DNA of 64,000 bases from Neckera pumila (Eukaryota; Streptophyta; Bryopsida; Hypnales; Neckeraceae). Of the stretch, positions 50,061 to 63,853 are shown one piece after another. The DNA lies in contig OZ018413.1 of NCBI GenBank assembly GCA_963969595.1, forward strand, positions 5,112,711 to 5,176,710. Direction: 5' to 3'. Below the pieces are notes generated by a model, which worked only from the letters and a program-made list of their open reading frames with translations, was not told where the DNA came from and did no database searches. Made by a program: the position numbers and the translations under genes. How positions within the stretch are numbered: the stretch's first letter is position 1; each line of letters starts with the position of its first letter.

Positions 50061-50569
50061 TTTCAAATCATAATGTCAAGAACATTCATATGGGTACTTT
50101 ATACTTTGGTTGGTCTTAAGATCTAGAATTATAGTTATGGATTATAATCCTCTTTTGACAACCATGTCTAATTAGAAAGTATATGATTGCTTTGAAAGTC
50201 AAAGTTTGTATTATTGCGTTTTGACTCATGTAGTGTTTGTAACCTTGTGTAGGTATTGTGTTGAATTGGAAATAGAAAATATGAGTGAAAAGATAAACTT
50301 GTTGCAACTATTATTGGCGCAATGGGGTACTAAATGACTCTTGTTACAACCAACTTGATCTTTGGATGGAATTGGGATTTTGTACTGTCATTTGATGGTC
50401 TACAACCTCCCAATTAGAATATGTGAGAAATAGATAGTAATAAAAAGATTTGATCTCAACAAATTAGATTCTTGCACTCAATAGACTCTTACAAATTCCA
50501 TAGATATTTCAATAGTAGTACTTTTAAATATATTAAACCCTAATTTCTCAAGACACAATTATCACCTAA
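50061..50569. other. AT-rich spacer, nothing recognised
   Basis: No gene motif or repeat structure is clear in this interval. Confidence 0.35.
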
Positions 50570-51330
50570 AGCTCAACACTTGCTTTTCATCAACCACCAC
50601 TCAAAACTATTATTTTTATTGCAAAGACAAAAGTAGATTTAAAACTGTTCTTTTTGCACATTCAACATAGGATCTTGCACTAGACTAACATCAAAATGTG
50701 TGGAAGAAATTTAAAAAACTTTGACTTTGTAGGTTATAAGATATTTGCGTTGAAAGTGAAGAAAGTGGGGTTCTTTTACACCTTGTTTAACTAGATTGTA
50801 AGAGTTTGAATCTTCTTAACTTAAAATTTTTGCAATACAAATTTCTAATTTCTAATTTCTTCTACTAAAAAACTGAGGTTGAATTTTCATTTTGAAATTC
50901 CAAAATAATAAATGATTTTTATTTCTTTTAAATTGTTAAGTAGAAGCACATGATGTATAGAAGAAGAACAAGTAAATTGTTAATAGCTCTAAGATAGAAT
51001 TGAAACACACTAATCCCAACAGTGAAATCATTCTTGCAAGAAAATTGAACCCTGTAGGAATTTCTTAGAAAATTTTGATAATGAATCTAATACGATATTT
51101 TATGAATAAGATGCAATGATTGCTTACAAAACAAGAAGCTATATAACTTTTACATTACAAATACAAATGGAATGGATAATAGCTTTCCATGTAAACAAAA
51201 ATACAATCTATGAAAAAACAATTAAAGTCTTTTTATTTCAAGTTTTTGTAGTTACTATTTTTGTCCAACAAAAATGCTTTTGAGTGTAAAGTGGCATAAC
51301 TTTTGCTCCTGGGCATCGATTGACTAGGGG
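50570..51330. mobile_element. Degraded family A element, copy A8
   Basis: Retains CACTCAAAACTATTATTTTTATTGC, CATAGGATCTTGCAC, TTAAGTAGAAGCACATG, CTAATCCCAACAGTGAAATC and GCATAACTTTTGCTCCTGGGC in the family order (shown as separate short blocks). The right terminus is lost. Confidence 0.55.
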
Positions 51331-52084
51331 TTATAGGACTTTTCCATTCAATATAATATCAAATGATATTTATTGTAATTCTATAGTGAAAGTCTTTGAC
51401 ATGTATACACCATAATAGCAAAGTATATCTCTTAAGCTTCAAAATCAAAAATCTTAACAATGCACTTGCTACACATTATATTAGAAAGAATATAGCAGGA
51501 ATATTGCATTCTCCACCCTAAGTGACTTTCTACAACACAAGTAGAAAGTCTACTCAAATAGACTTAGCTTTGAAATCTAAAGTTGGTCTATTTTGTCGTG
51601 TTATAAATAATAACAAATTGGACCAATTGTTGTAGATCTCACACAAACTACTTATAAAGGTCTCTAATTCTGTAACCAATGTATTAATTGTAGATGCTTA
51701 GCGTGAGAAGACCCTGAATAAATTCTTTAGTCAATTGAGTTTATCAACTTTAGTATTCTTTAGAACACTACAAATAAAAAATGATCCTACTAGCAAATAT
51801 AATTTAGTATATGTATATTCAATCCTATGTAGTTTTATTTTTTTTCAAGTGTTGATGAATATAAAGAACCCTATATTTATTATATACAATTTTTTTGATT
51901 TTCCTACACCCTATAGTAATACCAAAAAATATATATATTTTTTCCTCACAATTATATATGACATCCTATTTTTTTTGCACATGGTTGCATAATTTATACA
52001 CCAAGTGCCCCTCCTCAAGCTTGTAGTACTAAAATTTTTAATTAAGAGGATACAAATTTTGAGAATATATAGTATATCAAGGTA

Positions 52085-52285
52085 TACATTTAGCTTTTTT
52101 TTCACTTTGAACACAAACATCAATTACAATCTTTTTTGTCAAAGTATTCTGAAATTATTTCTACTTGTTTTTATACAAGTTTAATGCAAGATACTATAGT
52201 TGGATATGCAAAAAAAATAGTTTTATTTTATCTTTGCTCATTGCATTCGAAATGACAATTTTAGAGTTATTCTTGTGAAACATAC
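52085..52285. mobile_element. Fragment of a family A element in reverse orientation
   Basis: About 200 bp match the inner part of copy A2: TTCACTTTGAACAC, CAATCTTTTTTGTCAAAG, TGCAAGATACTATAGTTGGA, then CATTCGAAATGACAATTTTAG. No ends are preserved. Confidence 0.45.
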
Positions 52286-52298
52286 CGCATCCAATAAT

Positions 52299-52440
52299 TA
52301 GGGTCAGCAAAAAATATCTCAAAAAAGATGTGCCGGAATTTTTGAGATAAAAGCAAACAAATATTTCTATTTTTAGGTATTTTTTTAATTGCATTTGCCA
52401 ACTTCATTTCATTATTTGGTAGAGAATGCTGACCCTAACT
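52299..52440. mobile_element. 142-bp MITE with TTAGGGTCAGCA ends
   Basis: Starts TTAGGGTCAGCA and ends TGCTGACCCTAA, a perfect 12-bp inversion. The interior also pairs loosely. It is too small to code, and no other copy is seen here. Confidence 0.6.
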
Positions 52441-52684
52441 ACCATGTATAGTAGTCATGAACCTTTAGTTTCAAACAAACAATCTAAACACCATTATTGT
52501 CTTCTATCCTAAACCACAATGATTTGGAGTGCTCATGAAAATCTTACGTTGATAATTTATATCTTTCTTTGGTTCCGCTGGAAATTCATTTTCTTTTTGC
52601 AATCATCTCTATTTACAATTGGATATATACCTAAAACTAATAATCTTGCCTTTTATACTTGAAAGTACACTATCTCTCTTAAAA

Positions 52685-52868
52685 CACTAGAAGAAATCTT
52701 GCACTTTCCTACTAATGTTTTGTGTTAATTCTAATATAATAGTTTTAAAAATAACACAATTTTAAAATTATTTTATTTACAATTTTGTTAAATTTGGGTT
52801 ATTTCCAACACAAATATGCCAAATTTAATACAAAACAACAATTGGAATGTGTGAGATTTCTTCTAGTG
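52685..52868. mobile_element. Second CACTA-type MITE (184 bp)
   Basis: Begins CACTAGAAGAAATCTTGCAC and ends GTGAGATTTCTTCTAGTG, a 15-bp perfect terminal inversion with the canonical CACTA end on both sides. The flanking trinucleotides are AAA and AAG, a near 3-bp duplication. The interior is AT-rich. Confidence 0.75.
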
Positions 52869-53109
52869 AAGTGACAAGAAATAGATTTATCCACCTTTTA
52901 TTATTAGAATCAAGTGGAGTCTAAAATTGGACACATTGATTTATTCTATAAAATTTTGCTATACTAATTTATCAAAGTTGCACTATTTTAAATGCATATA
53001 AGTTGCAATAATACGGTACTAATTTTTCCAAAAATGAAATTTTGCAGTGGCATTAATTCTTAATTTTTTTGTTAATGATACTAATTTTGCACCCTCACTA
53101 ATAATAGGA

Positions 53110-53937
53110 CATATTAGTTTATTTGGGGTTAATCTCAAGATCTTTTGGGGTTTAAAAACATCTTTGCTTTTGAAGTGTTATAGGTCTAAATTCACTAAGG
53201 TATAGAAATCTCAACCTTACAAATCTTGTAGTATACGTGTTGTAAATGACATGAATCAAATTTGGAGTCATTTGGCCACATAGATTGCAAGATTATAATG
53301 TTTTAGTGCTAAAAAAAGATGCTGAAATTTTCCTATCAACACATTTGGAGGTGAAATTTGATTTCTAAACCTACTCAAATGAAAAAAGTTTAAACTAGGA
53401 AGTGCTTCAAAACCAACATACTGATACATTGGTGAAAGAAAATATCATTCAATTGACTCATTGGGCTTAGAAATGTCAAAAAATAGCAAGAAAAATGCAA
53501 AAAACACATTTATGGCTAAACCTCCTACTAAAACGCTTCTTAGTCACTCATAACTTCTTGGAATGACGTGAAATTTTAACCACACAAACTAGACTAGTAC
53601 ACACAACTTTCCCCCCAAAATGATTGGAAATAGACACTGTATGAAGAAGAAACAAGCCAAAAATGTCTAGATTTTGAACTTCAAATTGCTCCCAAAACTT
53701 CAAAACAACTTGGATTGATATGAAAAATTTATCAGAAAACTAGAGTTAAAGGGGAAGATAACCCAACAAATTTTATTGATAAAAAACATTGAATCATGGA
53801 GATACAAACCCCCGAAGTTGCACCATCAAAATGCAGTTTTATTAAATTCGGACATCAGATGCAAATGTTACAGCACTTCAAATTGGACTTCCAGACTATG
53901 TGAGGACACTTTTGGTCCCCTGGGGCGCTTAGGAGTT
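53110..53937. mobile_element. Putative TTAA-family remnant with one clear end
   Basis: The right end reads GGGGCGCTTAGGAG then TTAA, matching the inverted family B terminus (CTCCTAAGCGCCCC). Interior motifs (CATAACTTCTTGGAATGA, AGATTGCAAGATTATAATG) resemble the family A plan. The left end is uncertain; GGGGTTAATC near 53127 is a candidate. Confidence 0.4.
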
Positions 53938-54481
53938 AAAGAAGAGAGGACCAGCATGAGGAGTGGCCAGCAACGGACCCAATGGTGGGAGTGAATGGCA
54001 ACCTACCTCAGTGGCAGTTGAAAAGTAGAAATTATGAAAATATCAGCTAAAACACACTAAACCAAGCAGGAGTAGAGATTCTGACCAAATTTCATTTTGA
54101 GATTCACCTGTGAACTCTGTACAAATTCAAGTCCAACTCTGCAACTAAACATTGAGGTGCACCATCCGTGCACAAAATTACAACCTCCTCGACTACCGCA
54201 AATCACCTTGAAACCAAGCCGCTTGCATTGGAGCCTTACCGCCTCCATACGCATAATTTCTCCCATGTGTACGGGAAAATCAGTTGATATCCTGATTTCT
54301 CACCGCTCTTGTACTCGTATTGAACAGTGTCTTCATGTTCAAGTGACCAATTCACTTGTATTTGTTTACAATTATTCGCGTGGATCATCTTCGATATGGA
54401 ACTGAGCCGATCCTTTCCACAAGATGTGGAAGCAAAACAGGGCTAGACTCGTAAAAACAACTCGATATCCTCCAGAAATAG

Positions 54482-57400
54482 CTATTCGGGCTGGATAGCA
54501 TCAACTTGAGCAGATTCATCACAAGCATCCTTGATAATCTCCCAGTTATACTTTCGACCGTAACGATAGATTTCCAGAAGCTGCGACCACGTTCATAGTC
54601 AATGGACAGATTGCTCAGCTGTGCAAAGTTGACTCCTATTATAGGAAGACTGCATGCAACACTAAATACTATGAAGCCTTGTTCACTGCTCATCAGTGGC
54701 CAGAAAGAAGGGCAACAGAAGGAAAATAAAAGAAGTTCTCCACAAAACCGAGTGTTAAATTTTCCACGATCTGGTTGTCAGGACCGCATACCTTTTCATG
54801 AAATTCACCTGCAGCCACCAATTGCTTGTATTTCTCATACAACCTAAGTGCCTGTGAAAATTCAATAGTTAAAACTTAGCCACCCGTTTTAGTCCATTTT
54901 CTCTTCAAATTCAATCAGGTGCCGTTAATGACAACGCATGCAATTCAGACATCAAACCGAAAAGGCCTACATGTAGGTAAATTATCAAGAGAATAACAGT
55001 GGACGCTTGAACAACACAAGGTGAACAAGATCTGTACAATTGACAGACAGCGCTTTTCTACTTAGCAACAAGAGCAAGATTCTTGGACACTCCATAGGGA
55101 AACAGATCATCCTTGGTCAGCTCCAAGAAATATAATTAGGACATCAGAAGGAGGGCTTCAGAACATAATTAAATGTAAAAGGTTCCCGAAGCATTGTAAC
55201 CAAAAAGATAGTGAAATGAAAGCATTGTAAGATAGTGTGAAACGGACCGTGCATGCATCCTCAATGCTGTCATGCGTTTCATTTTGTATATTCGTCTGCA
55301 AAACCAACCAGAATGCCTGGATGTTAGCAACTACGTAGGTATAGGTTCCTGAACAAAAGCTGTGATGATGGTAAATCAATGCGATATACTCTCGAACTAA
55401 TAATGCGTGGTGCAAGTTATGACCAAATGAACGAGAGCACTTACATTTAGTAGGTAAGAAGCCAAGAAACGCAAAGACAACATTCTTTGACGTTTCAGGT
55501 GGAAGAGCTCTACTGTATCAATAATCTGAAGAGGTTCAACCCACGCAGACAATCTCAGCACTTCAATAATCACATATTACAATCGCCTTAACTTGCCCTA
55601 GCATATATGCATTAAAAGACCTGCATATAAGTGAGCCTACAAATCCAAAGAGATCTCCAACTTCTCCGCGGTAAAGCACAAACAATTGAGGGAAGAAGAA
55701 TGTCAGCTCCTGGGACTCGAGATTAAAAAAGGAACGAACTGAAAGAGAGAATCTCAAAATCTTAAACATTGAAGTCATTACACAGTAGCATCGCATGTAA
55801 GATAGCAATTCAAAAATAACACCTGGGCCTGTGGCACAACAATATTGATCATTCGAAAATCTTTCTTCAAACCATGTCCGACAAATCTGCAACCCTTGTC
55901 GACCTGTCAAAGAAGAAGTTCAAATCACATTGTAAACAGCGGTGCAATCATCATCATTTAACATAAAACGAAAATTCGCACGAACCATACGTTAAACATT
56001 GCAAATGAGAGTTCATGCTTTTGCATAAATCATTGTCGCATTTTTGTGACCCACCAGGTAACGTAGTTTAAGATAAGCCTTCTTCAGGGTTGTAACGGGG
56101 TGCTTAGATGTTGCTGGATCCTGCGCACAAATCAAACGATTAAAAAATGACTGAATCATCTCCAGACGTCCACTATCCCCAGAAGTGTATAACTGTATAT
56201 ATGCTCCACCAGTGTAATAATAGCACTGTTATGAATGGCTCACCAGATCACCGGGTGAGACTCCCGAGTAGCGTGTCAAGTAATCATACACGGGTTCCAC
56301 CTGTATGGAGTTCGAGGTTCAATCAATCAAAGGCCTGCATTCCCAAACTGACTAGTGGATCCAGCACTATTGAACCCGCACAGTATAATTTTCCAACCAG
56401 AAATCCAATTTATCCAGTGACTCGAGGAAGGCGATCCACAGATATAATAATCCAACCAGACTTAACTTCAGCCGGTGATAATATCCTTAAGAAAATTTTG
56501 GGAATCTGCCTAGATTAGTACCAATATCTCATATACATGCAAGTATTTCCCCTAGTATACGAATTATGACCATTCAGCATCAAGAGGTAATATACCGCGC
56601 GAATGTAGTCGTCAATGCAGCAAACTCCAGCATTTATACCTTCACCACGAACCTGTACAAATGTGAAAACCATACACACTTTAAGTAAGAAATCCCTTGA
56701 ACATCAAAGGCAAATAAATAGAGACAATCTTATTGAGAATCTCTTACTAATAAATTAGAAAAATAGATGAAGAATAATGACGGGACATACCACACTGACG
56801 CGAGCAAGACCAAGGCGTGCTGGACGTTTCACATACTCTCCACCATCTTCACGGGTTCCCTATCAAAACAAACCTTGTAAATGTTAAATTCAGCATCGAC
56901 AAAATGAAGCGCAAAAATAAGAATCAAGGGCACATTTTCAAATCTTAGTAGCCGTACCTTCTCTGCAGGTGAAAGCGCCACAAACTCTGCATCTAGTCCC
57001 AATAACATTCTCTGAAAACAAAAGTCAGAACGCTTAATTTCAAGATCGACACAGAAATACGCCAGGTGAGAACGGCGTGACTTGGAAAATGGAATAGAAC
57101 TTAAGTCAACTCCCAGCTGACTGAAAATATTTTCCATCCTACATAATAGCAGAACACCTAAATCAGACTAGGACAATAACCCTGAGCATGTTCAAGCATC
57201 ATCAAATATCTGCTCCAAGTTATCTGAAAGAGAGGATGACTGAAATCTCTGAAAATCATCAGACAGACCTGTGTTTCGGATCTTTTTACTATGCTAACAA
57301 AATTTTGATTCGAGGTTTAATGATGAATAATAGAAAGCCCCAAGAGCTAGTCTTACAGGTAAAGGAAACTCTGTGGTCATGTCAAAGGGCAGAAATGTCG

Positions 57401-60400
57401 TATACGGCTTGGTTACTGCAGATGAATCTTGTGGTGTTCTAGTCTCCATAATAAGGCGCTTGAACGTTTCATCGGAGATGGGCGTTGCCTGACTCCTCTC
57501 CTATCCATAACGGTACAACACCAAAGTAAGGAATAGTTTGATCGACAAGAGTTCCCCTTGATCATGTTGCCAGATAAACGAGATGAACACTGCATTTAAC
57601 ATGCCTGATGAACCGACGATGTCTTGAGAAATACGGTGAATATCTCTGATATAAATGTGCCGTGAAGGAAATCACTAACTCTTTTCAACGCGAAGCAGAC
57701 TGTGAATAACATCGCTAAAGAACATACCGGCATCTCCTAATTACACGTTTCTTAGGCTTTAGTCAGCTTTAAACAAACAATTCAGATTCAAAACAGATGT
57801 GAAAGTGTTTTAGAAAAAACCTGAGACAATGCAGGCACAGGTTGAATAGTGAGTGAGCCAGTTGGTACAACCTGGGGTGCAGGGATGCTGTCGTCCACAA
57901 CATGCTCCTCTACACGGGAGTAATATAACAAGCATGGCACCTTTTGTTTGCCATAAAGGGTCACCTGGAAAGAATTGAACGTTTAAAAAATTTATCATAA
58001 TGCATGTATTAAAATCTCAATTCAAGGTTGACGTTAAACCGAAAACTTCGTTTCGTTTCGTTCCAAAAACGAAAACAAAGAGCAGTTCAATTATTATCGC
58101 TTCAAAAAGTAACAATAACAGTAGTAAAAATAATAGAAGTCATTGGTATTCACGTCAAGTAACTTCCTATAAAAATTATCAAAGGCCTTGCACCTTCAAA
58201 ATTCAAAACTTACCAAAGGCTAAAACAGAGAATCGTCCAGAGGGATTCCACACAAACATTCAATCATATCTAAAGGATAGATTGCATCATCAAATTAAAA
58301 GACTTGTCTGCCACACTACTGAAGATTTTGGTACAATACCACGTCTGATGCAGAAGTAGGAGCAATACAAAAGTCGTTGAAGAGAACCCAATCTGATGTT
58401 GTTGGAGTTCCTCTAAGAGCTACAGGTGCAGTCTCCAGCTGCAATTTACTGGAGGCTGTTGAGGGGCTCACACCTGAGAAGAAAATGGTTCTAGGTTCAT
58501 CATAAAGAGAGAAGACTTCCGCCAATAATCTTCTCAAGGTCCCTTAAAACCCAAGGAAAAATTGAAAGGTTCCGTATCTCGAGTGATATATAAATGCAAC
58601 CAATAAAAACTGAATTCCGACGATATCTAGAAATCTCTGGCCTTGAACTTGAGCAGATACATGACAGATAACTATTTTAGGAGCAAAGGCAACGCACGGT
58701 TTTCTACTTTCCTTGTAAAAACAACTAACTATACTCGGTGATTCTAAGTCCAGTGGAGAATACCTGGCCCAGGTGATGCCAAAGAAATGCCTCCATAAGA
58801 ATCTGAATATGAGGGAGGGATCTACAAGTTCCAAAGTATGCATTAGCAATTTCTAAAAACATACCATGCATGCTCTTGTCAAAGAAACATTGACGCCCTA
58901 CATTCACACATTCAGGTAGACACATAAAATTGAGTAACAAACAACCTACTAAGATTCAAGCGAAGGAAGTTGAAAGAAAATAGAAACAATCGGTAATAGA
59001 AGCATTTGTCACCTTAACATGTGCTACAAGGTGTCCTTCACTTTCCTCCTGAAAGGGCTTGTCCGTATCAAAATCATCGTGTACATGTGCGACCATGGCA
59101 GACAGCTCATATACAGCACTGACACTGGTGGTTGAATCAGTGGACCCTGAAACACCAGCATATTCCTTGCTTTTCCCCACGTCTTTGGGATCCTCGGTGC
59201 CACCCTGCAAGCATTTCAGCCCTTAGAGTAGAAGATAGGAACTCTACGATTAGCTTGCCTCGTGTACACGATGATTGTCAGTCCAGAATAAGCATTTTAA
59301 GTAGTAGGACGAATGTGAAAGATGAGAATAAAAAATTCGCTAAATAATGACAAAAAAGCAAACAAAAAATTAAGTTATCCCTATTGAGAGAACTATTGAG
59401 AATCTATTAAGTATCTATAATGAAGTAGAGAATCAGCAAAAACAATCTAGGGTAGATATACCTCAACGACAGTAACAGAGTAATCCACAGGGTCAACAGT
59501 AATCTCCACTCGAAACGGTAGCCAATTACTACGGACGGCCTGTATTCCAGAGCTCGCTGCTTTGGATCCATTAACGGAAATTCTGGGCTTGCCTGAATCT
59601 AACGTGGGTGTGTAGTCTCCATCAGCAAACCAATAGTACAAGTCTGCCTCTCTTTGTATACAGCAATTTACAATCAAGATATCCGGGAGACTGCATGGAG
59701 ATCGGGTCTGCAAAGCCATTTATGAGATTAGAAGTTTATACACCCAAAATGCCCATCCACTGAAGTTGGACTTTCTTAACAATCAATCAGAGCGTCAAGA
59801 ACCAAGAACACACAGCAGGGACACATTAGAAACACATTTAGAATGTCCCACTAACCTGTTGGAGTGACACATATGCACGACAGTGGGGGCACCATGCCCG
59901 CATGTCTTCTTGCCTGCACATACTTTTCTCCAGCAACTCCGCAAACGATGGGCGCACTGCGTTCGCCTTTCCTGCTGGATACTGGCCAATTCAAATCCAC
60001 AATCCGCTGGTGTTCAGTGGCCAAAATTCTCTATGCCCTGTTTTCAAGAGCTCAGATTGCTGGCAAGCAATTGACCTAATAATCAGTTAACTAAAGTCTT
60101 TATACTAATGCCAGGGTTTAGACAAGAATAAACCTGCAAATCGACTTGAAATGATAGGCGCTCTTGAACTACATCCTCATGAGATGCACCTCGACACTGC
60201 AATAGCGTCACCAATCAGGAAGAGGTCAAGTTATCACATATGGATTGATTCCTACAGCGTAATTGATTAACAGGACGATGGCACAAGATATTTGTGGCAT
60301 CTTCCATCGAGACTGAAGTATTGCCAAATTCGAAATGAAAGGGCATGTATTGTGAAATCTCTCAAATTTTGACAATCTATTTTAACAGAAAACTTAGAGA

Positions 60401-63400
60401 CATCCAGATTGAAAAGAACTTTTAGTATGATGTGAAACATAAAAATAGTTCAATTAAGCCTACTACCAACCAAACCTCACACAAAGATCTTTAACTCAAA
60501 CCCCAGAAAGAGAAACAAAATTCTGTCGTGCTTATGACTCTCAGAAGTTTCTCGACCAGCAGAAAAGAAATGAACATTAACGCAAAGCAATCAAAGTAAC
60601 GAGATGAACCTTGCTGAGGACGCGAATCACCATGCCAAAGAGTTGATTGCTAATTGAAGGTAATGGTGAAGGTACTTCAGGATCCATCGACCCCGCACCT
60701 TCTTTGTGAATCTACATCAATAATTTAAACTTTCTCAGCGTCCAATTTGGAAGAAGATAAATTCCACACTGCAATAACACAATAATCGTAGAAAAACATT
60801 TTTCGGTTGTTTAGAGAGGCATGAAGGCACAATGATGCCGGACTGTCGAGCAATCATAATGTGTATCACGGCCATACTGCCAGGTAAGGTTAGCATTTCA
60901 ATTCAAGAAGATATTTTAAGTAGGAAAAATACCTGCTCAAGTAGAAAGCGATTGAAGCTCTGGATCCGCTTAGCAAGTGACTTTTCCTTACTATTTTCCC
61001 ACTCCTCAGGACCCTCCACCAATCCTAATGCCGCAGCCTCCCTGATCTGACGTAATGCTCGAAGTAAATTATTTGGCTGCAATACCAAGATACTCTTTGC
61101 TGATCAGCAACAATCAGACTGAAGCTTCCCGATAATATTCAAAACCACTAAGCCATTCAATCACACTACCGCGGGACATCGCAGAGATCATCAAGCCCAT
61201 GAACAATCTATACTGATAAACATTACATTCTATAATCAGCGATACTACATAACCATGCACAGAAAAAATGAAACGGCTACGACATGAAGTTTGAGCCCGT
61301 CCAAACACAATCCCCATCTTCCTAAATCTTCATTGTTCCCAACACCACGAAGCGAAATGGATCCTCTCCAGTGGACAAACAAGCTACACAGAACTACATT
61401 TACTTCTTAGGATAAATTCACAACTCATTTACCTGACAGGTGCCACCTTGAGCAAGGTCCAGCATATGAAGAACAAATCCAAGTTCACAAGTAAGGCAGA
61501 ATTCTCGTTCACAGACATGGGAAGTAACTGCTGCTTGCAGTGCCGGAATGAAGTAAAGGACCTACACCAATTATATCAAACGCGATGATGTTACCAACCC
61601 CAGCAACCAGAACAACTCAATGTTTGCTTGGGGAAAACATGCCAACATCGAGAGGAAAAGGAGCAATCGAGTATACGATAGTGTATACTTGCAATAATGT
61701 TTGAAGCAGACACGGATGTTCAACTTCCAAAGTACATAATTGAGTACTCTTCAGGCTAATAATTACAGCATTGCGATCACATTCTAAACCGTATTTCCTA
61801 TGCAAACGCTAGCATCATGTAGCAAAAATTCATCACCAACTTTTACACCCTTTCCAAGTAGGCTCATGCAGTTCAATAGGTCACAAATGTCATGAACAGG
61901 AATAAAGATATAAGTTCGGCAGGTGAACATACTAATCACGGCATGTCTCACCTGCAAAAGTGCATTGCAGTAGCTGTTGACAATGTCATTTTCCAAGCCA
62001 GCAAAGCGAGTCTTATTATAGTAGCTGAAGTCGAATTCCTCATATTTGAGCTTGAACTGTGATTGCTTGATTTCTACACGTCTGTACCCTTTGGGTAACC
62101 AGTTCTGCCCAGATCCTCTAGCTGTAACTTTAGTGGTAAATACAGTCCCAGTTACGCGTTGTACCAGAGCACTTTGTCCCTTGATGTCTATCTGCGATAG
62201 CCAGAAACAAAAAGGTTTTGAGAAAAAACCACTCCATTTGCCTCAGAAATCGAGCAACTAAGAACTAGCAGCTGTCACCACTTCGCTGATATGACTTAAG
62301 TAACAATTCCTAATTTTTTCCCCGATGTCAGTGCGCAGTGCAGTTACAATACCTGAAAAAACTACAGCTGTTCACCTCAACTATACATGAGGGTAGCACT
62401 ACATGTACTTCATCAAGGGATTCGCGTGAAAATTTCCACAACCCACATAAGTAGGCTTCCAGAGATGCAAGTAGAGCAGTCCCAAACGGAAATGAAGAGA
62501 AGAACTAGATCCCAAAGAAGCGAAAATGAGCGCCTAGTAAAAATTAATAGCTGCCATTTTTAGGGTCATAATGTGGGAGCGAACTATCAAAAACCAGTAT
62601 TGCGTGTTGGGGTGGAACAACCTATCCGTAAATCTATAGATATGGAGCTGAAATGTGGAACCCGTAAATCCGCTTCAAAATGCCTGACAACAGATACACC
62701 GCAACCCTGACCTTCTGCCTATTTCTAAGCTACCTGTGCTAAAGCTCTGTTTCAAAAGTAATTTGAAACATAGAAAGTGGATATTAAGCTGATATTGATA
62801 ATGGTTTGCTGATTAGAATAAAAAAGTGAGACTCTGACATACCTTCCGCGTTTGGCGCAAATTTCTAATGCCAGCAGTCGCTCTTGTTGCCAAACCATAG
62901 GACGATCCCCGCCGCCAAGTTGGATTTTGCACACAGCCCACAAATTCATGGGAGCTCATCTGCTCTAACAACTGCCTACCCACTATCCTTGGAGGAAGAC
63001 CGACACGAATTGTACTGGACAAGTCCATTGCAGAAAACGGAACATCGCTTGAGGAAGGTAAAAATACATCACTGAAAGACTCCAGCTCACAAATATGGTT
63101 GTCCGCCATTGGCTGTACGATATCTGGAAGCTGCACGACAGTCGCGGTTATGATACAGGGTTTGTTGTGTTGAGCTATGCAGTGATCGACATAAAACTTT
63201 TGGATCTTCTTTAATTTACAATAACCGCGAATGCATCAAGATTTCAAAGAGCATGAGTAAGTCGTGCAACATACGAGACTACCTCTGTCCCTTTTCAAAG
63301 TTCAGCAACTCCAGAAAAAACGCAGTGCCACACTGGATGGATGAGCATTTCGGCCCCAAAACAATTGTGATTCATACACATCCAAGTCTTCTTTATCCAG

Positions 63401-63853
63401 CCTGCACCGTTTATCACCAGTGCCCGGAGATTGGGAACTTAAGATGCATGATATTTTCAAAGTTACATTGGTGATCCTTACAGTAAGAGATTTGCACTCT
63501 TAATTATGTTCATGATCACTTCGGTCCAGTTACGCTTTGCAAATCAGGCAGAGATATTACCGACCTTCCTTCAAATAGTCCCCAAAAGATCATTCAGTTG
63601 GCAACCATGGTCATTATTGCCACTGAGCACGAGTATCATGACAGCAACTTTAAGGCCCTTTAGAATCAACGCTATGTGGGAGTTAAATGTGCTTAAGCTC
63701 AAGAGATACCTCCGTTGGAAGAGAATGCAGGTTGACAAGAGCGTGTTCTGAAGCGCCCCAAACATGGACATATCCTCCTGAATCTCCAAAGGCCAGAAGC
63801 TCCCCAGAACTTGACACGTCTGCCGCTAACAAAGCGTCCGACTCACAGTCGAC
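54482..63853 (-). CDS. PAN2: PAN2, catalytic subunit of the PAN2-PAN3 poly(A) deadenylase (N-terminus beyond the right edge)
   Basis: Twenty-three exons give 910 aa of C-terminal sequence: 63853-63710, 63130-62843, 62191-61952, 61561-61433, 61076-60933, 60711-60610, 60196-60134, 59981-59856, 59707-59462, 59204-59013, 58438-58340, 57964-57821, 57500-57357, 57011-56958, 56859-56791, 56652-56596, 56300-56244, 56120-56055, 55903-55823, 55525-55445, 55295-55248, 54851-54792, 54580-54482. The order is the end of the WD40 region ([14 protein letters not shown]), the UCH-like pseudoprotease ([18 protein letters not shown], catalytic Cys replaced by Ser), then the DEDDh exonuclease with [19 protein letters not shown] and HDSIEDA, so all catalytic acids and the His are present. 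PAN2 trims poly(A) tails in the cytoplasm with PAN3. About 200-300 N-terminal residues are missing. The stop follows AIQPE. Confidence 0.95.
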
